From Ensifer sp. IC4062 (GTDB lineage Bacteria; Pseudomonadota; Alphaproteobacteria; Rhizobiales; Rhizobiaceae): a DNA stretch of 64,000 nucleotides. The stretch lies in assembly GCF_020193575.1 (NCBI RefSeq), contig NZ_JADYVD010000015.1:1-64000 (forward strand), written 5' to 3'. Below the pieces are notes generated by a model. That model saw only the letters and a program-made list of their open reading frames with translations, was not told where the DNA came from and searched no databases. Below are positions 29,348 to 37,697 of the stretch, piece after piece (position 1 is the stretch's first letter; each line of letters starts with the position of its first letter). The position numbers were made by a program, and so were the translations under genes.

Positions 29348-30538
29348 TCAGACCGCGTTGGCGGCGGCGAAGCCCGCTTCGATGTCGCGACGGATATCCG
29401 GAACGTCCTCCAGTCCAATCTGCAGTCGGATCACCGGCCCTTCCGTCGGGGCTTTCGCCACCTTACGGTCGGACAGGTTGACGTGGACGGCAAGGCTTTC
29501 GAAGCCACCCCAGGAATAGCCAAGGCCGAAGATCGAGAGCGCATCCAAGAAGGCATGCGCCTTGGCTCTGAACTTTTCGGGGCTGTCGGCCTTCAGCACG
29601 AAGGAGAAAATCCCGCTCGCCCCGCCGAAGTCGCGCTTCCAGAGATCGTGCCCCGGAAAGCTCGGCAGTGCCGGATGCAGGACCCGTGCAACCTCGTCGC
29701 GGCTCTCCAGCCACTCGGCGATCGCCAGCGCACTCGCCTGATGCCGTTCCAGACGAATCCCCATCGTGCGTAAGCCCCGGAGAATCTGATAGCTGTCGTC
29801 CGGCGACGCGCAGACGCCGAGCGTGACCATCGCCTCGCCGAGCGCCGGCCAATGGGTGACGTTGGCCGACACGGTGCCAAACAGCACATCCGAATGGCCC
29901 GACGGATATTTCGTGGCTGCATGGATCGAGACATCGACGCCGTGATCGAGCGGGCGGAAATAAACTGGCGTCGCCCAGGTATTATCCATCGTCACGACGC
30001 AACCGTGGCGGTGAGCCGCGGCTGCGATTGCGCGAATGTCCTGCATCTCGAACGTGTTCGAGCCCGGCGCCTCGGTATGCACCAGGCGCGTGTTCGGCCG
30101 AATAAGGCTTTCAATGCCGGCACCGATCATCGGATCATAGTATTCGACGGTGACACCGAGGCGCTTCAGCATCGTGTCGCAGAAATGCCGCGTCGGGAAA
30201 TAGACCGAATCAACGACGAGCGCGTGGTCCCCGGCTGACAGATAAGTCAGGAACGGCACCGTGACCGCTGCCAGGCCTGAAGGCACGAGAATCGTTCCGG
30301 CAGCACCCTCGAGCTCATTGATTGCCTCGCAAAGCGCATCGGTCGTAGGCGTCCCGCGCGTTCCGTAGGTATATTTCTGCGCCCGGCTTTCCATAGTCCT
30401 GGCGTTGGGAAACAGCACGGTGGACGCATGCACCACCGGCGGATTGACGAAGCCGTGGAAATCCGAGGGATTATTGCCAGTGTGCGCCAGACGGGTATTG
30501 ATGCCCGTTTCCTTTAGCGCGCTGATCTTGTCTGCCAT
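29348..30538 (-). CDS. metC: Cystathionine beta-lyase (Cys/Met metabolism PLP enzyme)
   Basis: The 396-residue PLP enzyme of the Cys/Met metabolism family cleaves cystathionine to homocysteine, pyruvate and ammonia. The PLP-binding Lys is in SIHAATKYPSGHSD (about residue 207), and the cofactor-phosphate motif YGTRGTPTTDALC is near residue 57. The family also includes gamma-synthases and lyases, so the exact reaction is by similarity. It is divergent from aapJ. A leftward TTGACC about 57 bases upstream of the ATG is a weak promoter candidate. Confidence 0.88.
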   Translation of the reverse strand: MADKISALKETGINTRLAHTGNNPSDFHGFVNPPVVHASTVLFPNARTMESRAQKYTYGTRGTPTTDALCEAINELEGAAGTILVPSGLAAVTVPFLTYLSAGDHALVVDSVYFPTRHFCDTMLKRLGVTVEYYDPMIGAGIESLIRPNTRLVHTEAPGSNTFEMQDIRAIAAAAHRHGCVVTMDNTWATPVYFRPLDHGVDVSIHAATKYPSGHSDVLFGTVSANVTHWPALGEAMVTLGVCASPDDSYQILRGLRTMGIRLERHQASALAIAEWLESRDEVARVLHPALPSFPGHDLWKRDFGGASGIFSFVLKADSPEKFRAKAHAFLDALSIFGLGYSWGGFESLAVHVNLSDRKVAKAPTEGPVIRLQIGLEDVPDIRRDIEAGFAAANAV

Positions 30539-30876
30539 TGAAAAATCCGCTGTTTAGATTCGACGCCAACTCATCGAACGCAGCACCCGCCGGGTCAAGG
30601 GAAAATTCGGGTGAAGTGACGGGGCTTCGTGCAAAATGCCGGAGTGGCCGTTTTTTGTTCAAAGAATCCGATTTTCCGGGAAGAAACTGCCTAAACTTCT
30701 GGCGAATTTCGGGTTTTTCACATGCAAAATTAGAAAATCGGCAACATCTCTTGACCCTTATGGATTTTGAGCATGAGATAGATTGCACTCACGCCAGGAG
30801 GGTGGCGGAGGCTGCACGCGCCTACGGAGCGCGCCTGTGCAGACGGGAACAAACAACAGCCGAAAAGGTTCAAAAA
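30539..30876 (+). promoter_or_regulatory. Divergent metC/aapJ control region
   Basis: This 338-base gap contains no credible gene. For aapJ, TTGACC (30751-30756) followed after 17 bases by TGAGAT (30774-30779) is the best promoter candidate, leaving a leader of about 95 bases. I see no clear riboswitch. Nitrogen-regulator sites are plausible given the transporter, but I could not place one with confidence. Confidence 0.45.
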
Positions 30877-31902
30877 ATGGCAAGACGAATTCTGACAGCT
30901 CTGGTTGGCGCTGCTGTCATGGGTATTGGCGCACACGCGGCATCGGCCGCGACGCTTGATGACGTGAAGGCCAAGGGCTTTATCCAGTGCGGCGTGAACA
31001 CCGGTCTCGCCGGCTTTTCCGCCCCCGATGCTTCCGGCAACTGGACTGGTTTCGACGTCGACTACTGCAAGGCAGTCGCCGCCGCCGTCTTCGGTGATGC
31101 CAGCAAGGTGAAGTACACGCCGCTTTCTGCCAAGGAGCGTTTCCCGGCGCTGCAGTCCGGTGAAGTCGACCTTCTGGCTCGCAACACGACCTGGTCCATC
31201 AACCGCGACACGGCCCTCGGCTTCAATTTCCGCCCCGTCAACTATTATGACGGCCAGGGCTTCATGGTCCGCAAGGAACTCAACGTGAAGTCCGCGCTCG
31301 AACTGTCCGGCGCCGCCGTCTGCGTGCAGACCGGTACGACGACCGAGCTTAACCTCGCCGACTACTTCAAGTCGAACAACCTGCAGTACAATCCTGTGGT
31401 CTTCGAGAAGCTCGAGGAAGTGAACGCTGCCTATGACGCCGGCCGTTGCGACGTCTACACCACAGACCAGTCGGGCCTTTATGCCCTGCGGCTTACCCTG
31501 TCGAAGCCGGACGATCACATGATCCTGCCGGAGATCATCTCCAAGGAGCCTCTCGCTCCGGCCGTTCGTCAGGGCGACGATCAGTGGTTCGATATCGTCA
31601 GCTGGACCCACTTTGCGCTGATCCAGGCCGAAGAATTCGGCATCACCCAGGCGAACGTCGAAGAGATGAAGAAGTCGACCAACCCTGACGTGCAGCGCTT
31701 CCTCGGCGTCGAAGCCGACAGCAAGATTGGTACCGACCTTGGCCTGACCAATGAATGGGCAGTCAACATCATCAAGGCGGTTGGAAACTATGGCGAAGTT
31801 TTCGATCGCAACATCGGTACCGGCAGCCCGCTGAAGATCGAGCGTGGCCTGAATGCCCTCTGGAACAAAGGTGGCATCCAGTACGCTCCGCCGATCCGCT
31901 GA
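30877..31902 (+). CDS. aapJ: General L-amino acid ABC transporter, periplasmic binding protein
   Basis: The 341-residue protein starts with a signal peptide (about residues 1-24, ending ASAA) and has the SBP_bac_3 fold. Near the N-terminus are the binding-domain signature QCGVNTGLAGFSAPD and GFDVDYCKAVAAAVFGD. AapJ is the solute receptor of the rhizobial broad-range amino acid transporter AapJQMP. The ATG at 30877 is the only one giving a signal peptide. A large hairpin and a repeat follow before aapQ, consistent with the receptor being made in excess. Confidence 0.96.
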   Translation: MARRILTALVGAAVMGIGAHAASAATLDDVKAKGFIQCGVNTGLAGFSAPDASGNWTGFDVDYCKAVAAAVFGDASKVKYTPLSAKERFPALQSGEVDLLARNTTWSINRDTALGFNFRPVNYYDGQGFMVRKELNVKSALELSGAAVCVQTGTTTELNLADYFKSNNLQYNPVVFEKLEEVNAAYDAGRCDVYTTDQSGLYALRLTLSKPDDHMILPEIISKEPLAPAVRQGDDQWFDIVSWTHFALIQAEEFGITQANVEEMKKSTNPDVQRFLGVEADSKIGTDLGLTNEWAVNIIKAVGNYGEVFDRNIGTGSPLKIERGLNALWNKGGIQYAPPIR

Positions 31903-31905
31903 TCG

Positions 31906-31949
31906 TGCATGTTTTGTCCTTGAGTCGCTACGATTTAAGGAAGCATGCA
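31906..31949 (-). repeat. Mosaic intergenic repeat, copy 3 (half element, reverse orientation)
   Basis: Read on the complement, this 44-base palindrome starts TGCATGCTTCCTTAAATCG and ends AAGGACAAAACATGCA, matching the first half of copies 1 and 2. It lies four bases past the aapJ stop. Its arms can pair with each other, so it may form a hairpin in the aap transcript. Confidence 0.65.
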
Positions 31950-31950
31950 G

Positions 31951-31977
31951 AGGAGGAGCGGGCTACCCGCTCCTCCT
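31951..31977 (+). terminator. Intercistronic hairpin between aapJ and aapQ
   Basis: A perfect 12-base stem (31951-31962 with 31966-31977) with a CTA loop follows the repeat. No T-run comes directly after, so it probably stabilises aapJ mRNA or gives partial termination; such hairpins are common after binding-protein genes. Confidence 0.75.
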
Positions 31978-32028
31978 TCCCAACAATAAAAACGCCCGGA
32001 AAGGGCGTACTGGGGAAAGAGGCATTAT

Positions 32029-33222
32029 ATGGCCATTGGCGTCACGAATGCGCCTGAAAAAGGCAGGTCCTCTGGATCGATCATCAACGATCCTCAGGTT
32101 CGCGGAATATTCTATCAGGCAATCACCATCATCATCCTCGCGGTCCTCATCTACTGGATCGTCGACAACACGATTGAGAACCTTAGGCGCGCCAATATCG
32201 CATCGGGATATGGCTTCGTAAGAAGCCGAGCAGGCTTCGATGTCGGGCAATCGCTGATCGCCTTCACCAGCGATTCCACCTATGGCCGAGCGCTCCTCGT
32301 CGGCTTCGTCAATACGCTGGTCGTCGCCATCACCGGCATCGTCACCGCGACGATCATCGGCTTTCTCGTCGGCATCGGGCGGCTTTCGCACAATTGGATC
32401 ATCGCCAAATTGTCGCTGGCCTATGTCGAGGTGTTCCGAAACATCCCTCCGCTGCTCGTTATTTTCTTCTGGTACAGCGGCGTTCTCGCAGTCTTGCCGC
32501 AGGCGCGCGAGGCGCTCACACTGCCGCTCAATGTTTTCGTGAGCAATCGCGGCGTGGCCTTCCCGAGACCCATCTTCGGAGAAGGGTCTGAATATACGGT
32601 TCTCGCATTCCTTATTGCTGTTGCTGCAAGCTTTCTCATCGCGCGATATGCCAACCGACAACAGGCGGCGACCGGCCAGCGCTTCCCAGTGCTGTGGACC
32701 GTGCTCGGATTGGTCATCGGTTTGCCGTTGATCACATTTCTTGCCACCGGCGCACCGCTCAGCTTTGACGTCCCGATTGCCGGCAAGTTCAACCTCACGG
32801 GTGGTTCGGTCGTCGGGCCCGAGTTCCTCTCGCTCTACCTCGCGCTTTCCTTCTACACCGCGGCCTTCATTGCGGAAATCGTCCGCGCCGGTATCCGCGG
32901 AGTTTCCAAGGGGCAGACCGAAGCGGCCCACGCGCTTGGCATCCGCCCGCGACTGACCACTCGTCTGGTCGTCGTGCCACAAGCGATGCGGATCATCATC
33001 CCACCGCTGACCAGCCAATATCTCAACCTCACGAAGAACTCGTCGCTGGCAATTGCCGTCGGCTACGCCGACCTCGTCGCTGTCGGAGGCACCATCCTCA
33101 ACCAGACCGGGCAAGCAATCGAAGTGGTCAGCATCTGGCTTATCGTCTATCTCACGCTCAGCCTTGCGACCTCGCTGTTCATGAACTGGTACAACGCCCG
33201 CATGGCGCTGGTGGAGAGGTAA
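32029..33222 (+). CDS. aapQ: General L-amino acid ABC transporter, permease AapQ
   Basis: The 397-residue permease belongs to the HisMQ family and has the conserved cytoplasmic EAA-type loop [18 protein letters not shown] (about residues 300-317). A long insertion (about 150-260) separates the N-terminal membrane segments from the core, a known trait of Aap permeases compared with short HisM/Q. AapQ pairs with AapM to form the channel. AAAGAGG lies six bases upstream of the ATG. It starts 126 bases after aapJ and ends four bases before aapM. Confidence 0.95.
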   Translation: MAIGVTNAPEKGRSSGSIINDPQVRGIFYQAITIIILAVLIYWIVDNTIENLRRANIASGYGFVRSRAGFDVGQSLIAFTSDSTYGRALLVGFVNTLVVAITGIVTATIIGFLVGIGRLSHNWIIAKLSLAYVEVFRNIPPLLVIFFWYSGVLAVLPQAREALTLPLNVFVSNRGVAFPRPIFGEGSEYTVLAFLIAVAASFLIARYANRQQAATGQRFPVLWTVLGLVIGLPLITFLATGAPLSFDVPIAGKFNLTGGSVVGPEFLSLYLALSFYTAAFIAEIVRAGIRGVSKGQTEAAHALGIRPRLTTRLVVVPQAMRIIIPPLTSQYLNLTKNSSLAIAVGYADLVAVGGTILNQTGQAIEVVSIWLIVYLTLSLATSLFMNWYNARMALVER

Positions 33223-33226
33223 GATC

Positions 33227-34381
33227 ATGACCACACACGAAGCAAGTTTCGTTCGCGCGTCAATGGTCGAGGCCTCACCTGCCCCGGTGTTGGAAAGCGG
33301 CATAGTCTCTTGGCTCAGGAAGAATCTCTTCGCCACGCCGAAGGACACGGCACTCACCATCATCAGCCTGCTGGTACTGGCATGGCTGGTGCCACCTGCA
33401 ATACAATGGCTGTTCCTCGACGCCGCCTGGACGGGCGGCGGCCGCGGCGTCTGCGCGACGGTCGAACAGGGCGGCTCACAGCCGGAAGGGTGGAGCGGCG
33501 CCTGCTGGGCTTTCGTCAACGCGAAGTTTGGCCAGTTTCTCTTCGGACGCTATCCGATAGACGAACGTTGGCGGCCCGCGCTCGTCGGCATCCTCTTCGT
33601 GCTGTTACTCGTGCCGATGTTGATGCCCAAGGTGCCCTACAAGGCGTTCAACGCCGTTCTGCTGCTGGTCGCTCTGCCGATAGTCGCGACGATCCTGCTG
33701 CCAGGCGGCTGGTTCGGCCTCACCTATGTCGAAACCCCGCTGTGGGGTGGCCTTCTGGTTACACTGGTCCTGTCCTTTGTCGGAATAGCAGTCTCGCTGC
33801 CGCTCGGCATTCTGCTGGCTCTCGGACGCCGGTCGGACATGCCGGTTATAAAGATGCTCTGCACGGTCTTCATCGAGATCGTTCGCGGCATCCCGCTGAT
33901 CACGGTTCTGTTCATGGCAAGCGTGATGCTGCCGCTGTTCCTGCCGCAGGGCGTCACCTTCGACAAGTTCCTGCGTGCATTGATTGGCGTTTCGCTTTTC
34001 GCTTCCGCCTATATGGCGGAGGTCGTGCGCGGCGGATTGCAGGCCATTCCGAAGGGCCAGTATGAGGGCGCCGATTCGCTGGGTCTCAGCTACTGGCAAA
34101 AGATGAACCTCATCATCCTGCCGCAGGCGCTGAAGCTGGTGATCCCGGGCATCGTGAACACATTCATCGGCCTGTTCAAGGATACGTCCCTCGTCTCGAT
34201 CATCGGCATGTTCGATCTGCTTGGTATCGTCCGCCTGAACTTCAGCGACACGAACTGGGCTTCCGCCGTTACACCGGTGAGCGGCCTGATTTTTGCGGGG
34301 TTCGTATTCTGGCTTTTCTGCTTCGGCATGTCGCGTTATTCAGGCTTCATGGAACGTGTGCTCGACAGGAGCCAACGATAA
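33227..34381 (+). CDS. aapM: General L-amino acid ABC transporter, permease AapM
   Basis: The 384-residue second permease subunit has a first membrane segment near residue 45, a periplasmic loop, more membrane segments and the EAA-type loop [18 protein letters not shown] (about residues 278-295). It partners with AapQ. Its four-base distance from aapQ and 13-base distance to aapP show one transcript. Confidence 0.95.
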   Translation: MTTHEASFVRASMVEASPAPVLESGIVSWLRKNLFATPKDTALTIISLLVLAWLVPPAIQWLFLDAAWTGGGRGVCATVEQGGSQPEGWSGACWAFVNAKFGQFLFGRYPIDERWRPALVGILFVLLLVPMLMPKVPYKAFNAVLLLVALPIVATILLPGGWFGLTYVETPLWGGLLVTLVLSFVGIAVSLPLGILLALGRRSDMPVIKMLCTVFIEIVRGIPLITVLFMASVMLPLFLPQGVTFDKFLRALIGVSLFASAYMAEVVRGGLQAIPKGQYEGADSLGLSYWQKMNLIILPQALKLVIPGIVNTFIGLFKDTSLVSIIGMFDLLGIVRLNFSDTNWASAVTPVSGLIFAGFVFWLFCFGMSRYSGFMERVLDRSQR

Positions 34382-34394
34382 AAAGGGGAAACTT

Positions 34395-35171
34395 ATGGCA
34401 AACACTGCCACCGCTTCGAAGATGACCGTGTCCAGCACGGACGTCGCGATCGAAATCACCAACATGAACAAGTGGTACGGTGATTTCCACGTGCTGCGCG
34501 ACATCAATCTCAAGGTGATGCGCGGAGAACGCATCGTCATTGCCGGTCCGTCGGGCTCCGGTAAATCGACGATGATCCGCTGCATCAATCGCCTCGAGGA
34601 GCACCAGAAGGGAAAGATCGTCGTTGATGGAATCGAACTCACCAACGACCTGAAAAAGATCGATGAAGTGCGCCGCGAAGTCGGCATGGTCTTCCAGCAC
34701 TTCAACCTTTTCCCGCATCTGACGATCCTCGAAAACTGCACGCTTGCACCGATCTGGGTGCGCAAGATGCCAAAGAAGGAGGCCGAGGAAATCGCGATGC
34801 ATTTCCTCCGGCGCGTCAAGATCCCGGAGCAGGCGCACAAGTATCCGGGCCAGCTTTCGGGTGGCCAGCAGCAGCGCGTGGCGATTGCCCGTTCGCTGTG
34901 CATGCGGCCGAAGATCCTGCTGTTCGACGAACCTACGTCCGCACTCGACCCGGAAATGGTGAAGGAAGTGCTGGACACGATGGTCAGCCTCGCCGAGGAA
35001 GGCATGACCATGCTGTGTGTGACCCACGAGATGGGCTTTGCACGTCAGGTCGCCAACCGGGTGATCTTCATGGATCAGGGCCAGATCGTCGAACAGAATT
35101 CGCCGGCCGAATTCTTCGACAATCCGCAGCACGAGCGTACCAAGCTGTTCCTCAGCCAGATCCTGCACTGA
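34395..35171 (+). CDS. aapP: General L-amino acid ABC transporter, ATPase AapP
   Basis: The 258-residue ATPase has Walker [10 protein letters not shown] (about residues 53-61), the signature LSGGQQQR (about 155-162), Walker [15 protein letters not shown] (about 174-187) and the switch His in VTHEMG. It powers AapQM. The ATG at 34395, after a GGGGAA site, excludes an upstream open frame that overlaps aapM. A strong terminator closes the operon. Confidence 0.96.
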   Translation: MANTATASKMTVSSTDVAIEITNMNKWYGDFHVLRDINLKVMRGERIVIAGPSGSGKSTMIRCINRLEEHQKGKIVVDGIELTNDLKKIDEVRREVGMVFQHFNLFPHLTILENCTLAPIWVRKMPKKEAEEIAMHFLRRVKIPEQAHKYPGQLSGGQQQRVAIARSLCMRPKILLFDEPTSALDPEMVKEVLDTMVSLAEEGMTMLCVTHEMGFARQVANRVIFMDQGQIVEQNSPAEFFDNPQHERTKLFLSQILH

Positions 35172-35192
35172 CATCAATGACATGAAGCCGAA

Positions 35193-35229
35193 CGAGAACG
35201 GCCCGCCAGCAACTGGCGGGCCGTTCTCG
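35193..35229 (+). terminator. Terminator of aapJQMP
   Basis: A perfect 17-base stem (35193-35209 with 35213-35229) with loop CAA begins 22 bases after the aapP stop. The following bases TCTCATCATC are only moderately T-rich. Confidence 0.85.
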
Positions 35230-35344
35230 TCTCATCATCACAGCACTCTCGAGATGGCGTGAGGTCCTGCGGCGAACCGGCAGGCCGCCAGCGGCGGCAA
35301 CGCCTCTTTTCCGGCGCGGATTTAGCCTCCTCGGTTGCGACCAG

Positions 35345-35374
35345 TTCGACTCCGTGTCACTCTGTGATATATCA
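35345..35374 (+). promoter_or_regulatory. Putative promoter of the GntR gene overlapped by the palindrome TGATATATCA
   Basis: The perfect palindrome TGATATATCA (35365-35374) lies 11 bases before the GntR ATG. It covers a possible -10 (TATATC, 35368-35373) that is 17 bases from a weak -35 (TTCGAC, 35345-35350). Such short AT palindromes are typical GntR-family operators, so autorepression is a natural reading. Confidence 0.5.
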
Positions 35375-35385
35375 GCACTAGCGGG

Positions 35386-36009
35386 ATGCTTATGCCAGTC
35401 CAATCCCAGGCCCACCTCGCCTATTTGGCGCTCGAACGCCTCATCGTCACACTGAAGCTCAAGCCCGGATCCCTCGTTACCGAGCGCCAACTCATCGAAC
35501 TTGCCGAGCATGGCCGCACCCCGGTTCGAGAAGCGATCCAGAAACTTGCCTGGCAAGGGCTGATCGACATTCGTGCGCGGGTGGGACTGCAGATTACCAC
35601 GATCCGGCCGGAGGACCGTGCCCATGTGATGCAGACGCGCCAACGGCTGGAACCGCTGGCCGCCGCCCTTGTGGCACAGAACGCGTCCCCTGAGATCCGG
35701 CAGGCGCTCAATGACTGCGAGCAGACGATGACGACCTGTTCGGCTCGAGGCGACATGGAGGGCTTCCTCGTCGCCGACAAGATGTTCGACGAGATCATGG
35801 AAGACGCCTGCCCAAACAGGTTCCTGACGGCGGCACTCGCGCCACTGCAGACCCACGCGCGCCGCATATGGTTTGCGTCGACCGCGCCGGAAAAAATGAA
35901 GGCATCGGTGGAGCGCCATGTCAGGGTGATGCGCGCGATCCAGGCGGCAGACGACGACGGCGCCGCTGCTGCCATGTCCGGATTGATGGACTATCTGGCG
36001 AGGGCCTGA
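35386..36009 (+). CDS. GntR-family transcriptional regulator (FCD domain)
   Basis: The 207-residue regulator has an N-terminal winged helix (about 10-75) with the recognition segment GRTPVREAIQKLAWQGL typical of FadR-subfamily GntR proteins, and an all-helical FCD ligand-binding domain. The metal-binding residues expected for FCD domains include Asp in ADKMFDEIM and His in VERHVRVM. The ligand is unknown. Two ATGs lie six bases apart (35386, 35392), neither with a clear ribosome binding site, so the transcript may have a very short leader. The strong terminator of aapJQMP separates it from the transporter. Confidence 0.9.
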   Translation: MLMPVQSQAHLAYLALERLIVTLKLKPGSLVTERQLIELAEHGRTPVREAIQKLAWQGLIDIRARVGLQITTIRPEDRAHVMQTRQRLEPLAAALVAQNASPEIRQALNDCEQTMTTCSARGDMEGFLVADKMFDEIMEDACPNRFLTAALAPLQTHARRIWFASTAPEKMKASVERHVRVMRAIQAADDDGAAAAMSGLMDYLARA

Positions 36010-36161
36010 CCGCCTACGGCCATCGTCGGACCCATTTGGCGCCTGCCCCTGCAGCGCCGTGTCGTGGGTTAATCCGTGAGAGAGTTGCCAGCGTCCCGGC
36101 TGACAAAGCTGCAGATGATCATTGGAGCGCACCAGAAGCGCTTCCCACCGGACGCAGAACG

Positions 36162-36194
36162 AAAAAGAGACGCACCCCCGGGGACGCGCCTCTT
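36162..36194 (-). terminator. Rho-independent terminator of fpr
   Basis: Leftward, AGAGGCGCGTCCCC is followed by GGGGGTGCGTCTCT and then TTTTT: a long imperfect stem and a T-run, about 34 bases after the fpr stop. Confidence 0.8.
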
Positions 36195-36227
36195 AGTTGA
36201 TACACCCGTATTCCGGTCGCGGAGACG

Positions 36228-37040
36228 TCAGCCGACGAATGCGCGCTCGATGACGAATTCGGCAGGTTTGTTGTTCGCGCCTTCCGTCAGGCCGGCGGCT
36301 TCCAGAATTTCCTTGGTGTCCTTCAGCATTGCCGTGGAGCCGCAGATCATGCCGCGGTCGATCGCCGGATCAAGCGGCGGCAAGCCCAAATCAGCGAAGA
36401 ACTTGCCGTTGGTCATCAGGTCGGTGATCCGGCCTTTGAATGGGTAGTCCTCGCGTGTCACCGTCGCGTAGTGACGAAGCTTGTCGCCGACAATCTCGTT
36501 CAGGAACTCATGATTACGGATCTCGTCCACGAGATCGAAGCCGTATTTCAGCTCCGCCACGTCACGGCAGGTGTGCGTAAGGATGACTTCCTCGAATTTC
36601 TCATAGGTCTCTGGATCGCGGATAAGGCTCGCGAAGGGGGCAATGCCGGTACCCGTCGAGAACATATAAAGCCTGCGGCCCGGCACCAGCGCGTCGAGTA
36701 CTAACGTGCCGGTCGGCTTCTTGCGCATGAGGACCTGGTCGCCCGGTCTGATCTTCTGCAGATGCGACGTCAGCGGGCCGTCCGGAACCTTGATCGAGAA
36801 GAACTCGAGTTCCTCGTCCCATGCCGGGCTCGCAATTGAATAGGCGCGATACACGGGCTTGTCGCCGACCATGAGGCCGATCATCGCGAATTCGCCGGAG
36901 CGGAAACGGAACTCTTGGGGACGCGTCATACGGAAACGGAAGAGCCGGTCCGTATAGTGTGTGACACTCGTGACCGTCTCGGCAAAGACACCCGCCGGTG
37001 CCTGGATCGCGAAATCTTCCGTTTTTGCCGGAGCATTCAT
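36228..37040 (-). CDS. fpr: Ferredoxin--NADP(+) reductase
   Basis: The 270-residue flavoprotein of the bacterial Fpr class has FAD-binding RAYSIASP (about residues 64-71) and the NADP-binding side with FSTGTGIAPFASLIRD (about 127-142). It passes electrons between NADPH and ferredoxin or flavodoxin. I chose the ATG at 37040 because it gives the family N-terminus; the open frame extends 19 codons upstream. It is read leftward downstream of the cysG-cysI-DUF934 genes after a 144-base gap and has its own terminator, so it is probably a separate unit. Its neighbourhood suggests it may supply electrons to CysI. Confidence 0.93.
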   Translation of the reverse strand: MNAPAKTEDFAIQAPAGVFAETVTSVTHYTDRLFRFRMTRPQEFRFRSGEFAMIGLMVGDKPVYRAYSIASPAWDEELEFFSIKVPDGPLTSHLQKIRPGDQVLMRKKPTGTLVLDALVPGRRLYMFSTGTGIAPFASLIRDPETYEKFEEVILTHTCRDVAELKYGFDLVDEIRNHEFLNEIVGDKLRHYATVTREDYPFKGRITDLMTNGKFFADLGLPPLDPAIDRGMICGSTAMLKDTKEILEAAGLTEGANNKPAEFVIERAFVG

Positions 37041-37184
37041 CTTGGCTACAGTCCTGTAATGGTGACCCTGTCTATCAAGTACGAGCGGATATTCCAACCC
37101 GCACTCGATTGAAAGGAAATCCCTTCCAAATATAGTCGCTTTCGAGCATTTCGGCTTGCTTCACACTGTCGCGGGCGCGTCTTT

Positions 37185-37682
37185 TCAGGAAACGCGCCGC
37201 CAACTGTATGATTTGGCGTCCGAAGACGGCCTGGCAGTCGGCTGATAGTGATTGGTGATGCCGGGCAAGCGCCCTTCCGAGAGCCGCTTGATGGCCGTCG
37301 CATTCGTCACAGCGAAACTGTCGATGCCACAACGCAGCATCAGCGGGATCTGGTCGATCAGTACGTCTCCGACCGCCCGGACTTCCCCTTGGAAGCCAAG
37401 CCGCGAACGAAGCAGCGAAGCGTGGCTAAAGGCGCGACCGTCGTTGAAAGCCGGAAATGCGACAGCGACGAGCGCGATCCGATCGAGGTATGGTGCCAAC
37501 CGCGTGACGTCGTCGGCCGGCGCGATCAGTACACCCAGCTCACGCGCATCGGCGGAGACCGCGTCGATGAAGGCATCCAGGCCGAGTATTGCCTTTTCGT
37601 TCGACCCGGCCTTGGTTTCTTCCGTCTCGACCACCCAAGGATCATCGTTCACAAAACCGGTTTCTTTCCAAATCTTCGTCAT
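37185..37682 (-). CDS. DUF934 family protein (sulfite/nitrite reductase-associated)
   Basis: The 165-residue protein belongs to DUF934, a family nearly always found next to assimilatory sulfite reductase genes in proteobacteria and so thought to be needed for it. The landmarks are ELGVLIAPADDV (about residues 48-59), the FNDGRAFSHASLLRSRLGF segment (about 78-96) and RCGIDSFAV. No cofactor-binding cysteine cluster is present. It starts 15 bases after cysI. Confidence 0.85.
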   Translation of the reverse strand: MTKIWKETGFVNDDPWVVETEETKAGSNEKAILGLDAFIDAVSADARELGVLIAPADDVTRLAPYLDRIALVAVAFPAFNDGRAFSHASLLRSRLGFQGEVRAVGDVLIDQIPLMLRCGIDSFAVTNATAIKRLSEGRLPGITNHYQPTARPSSDAKSYSWRRVS

Positions 37683-37697
37683 GTTCTCGTCCCTGCC

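Noticed and set aside
31963-33519. 518-codon open frame on the - strand
   Set aside because: It is antisense to aapQ and the start of aapM, which are certain genes.
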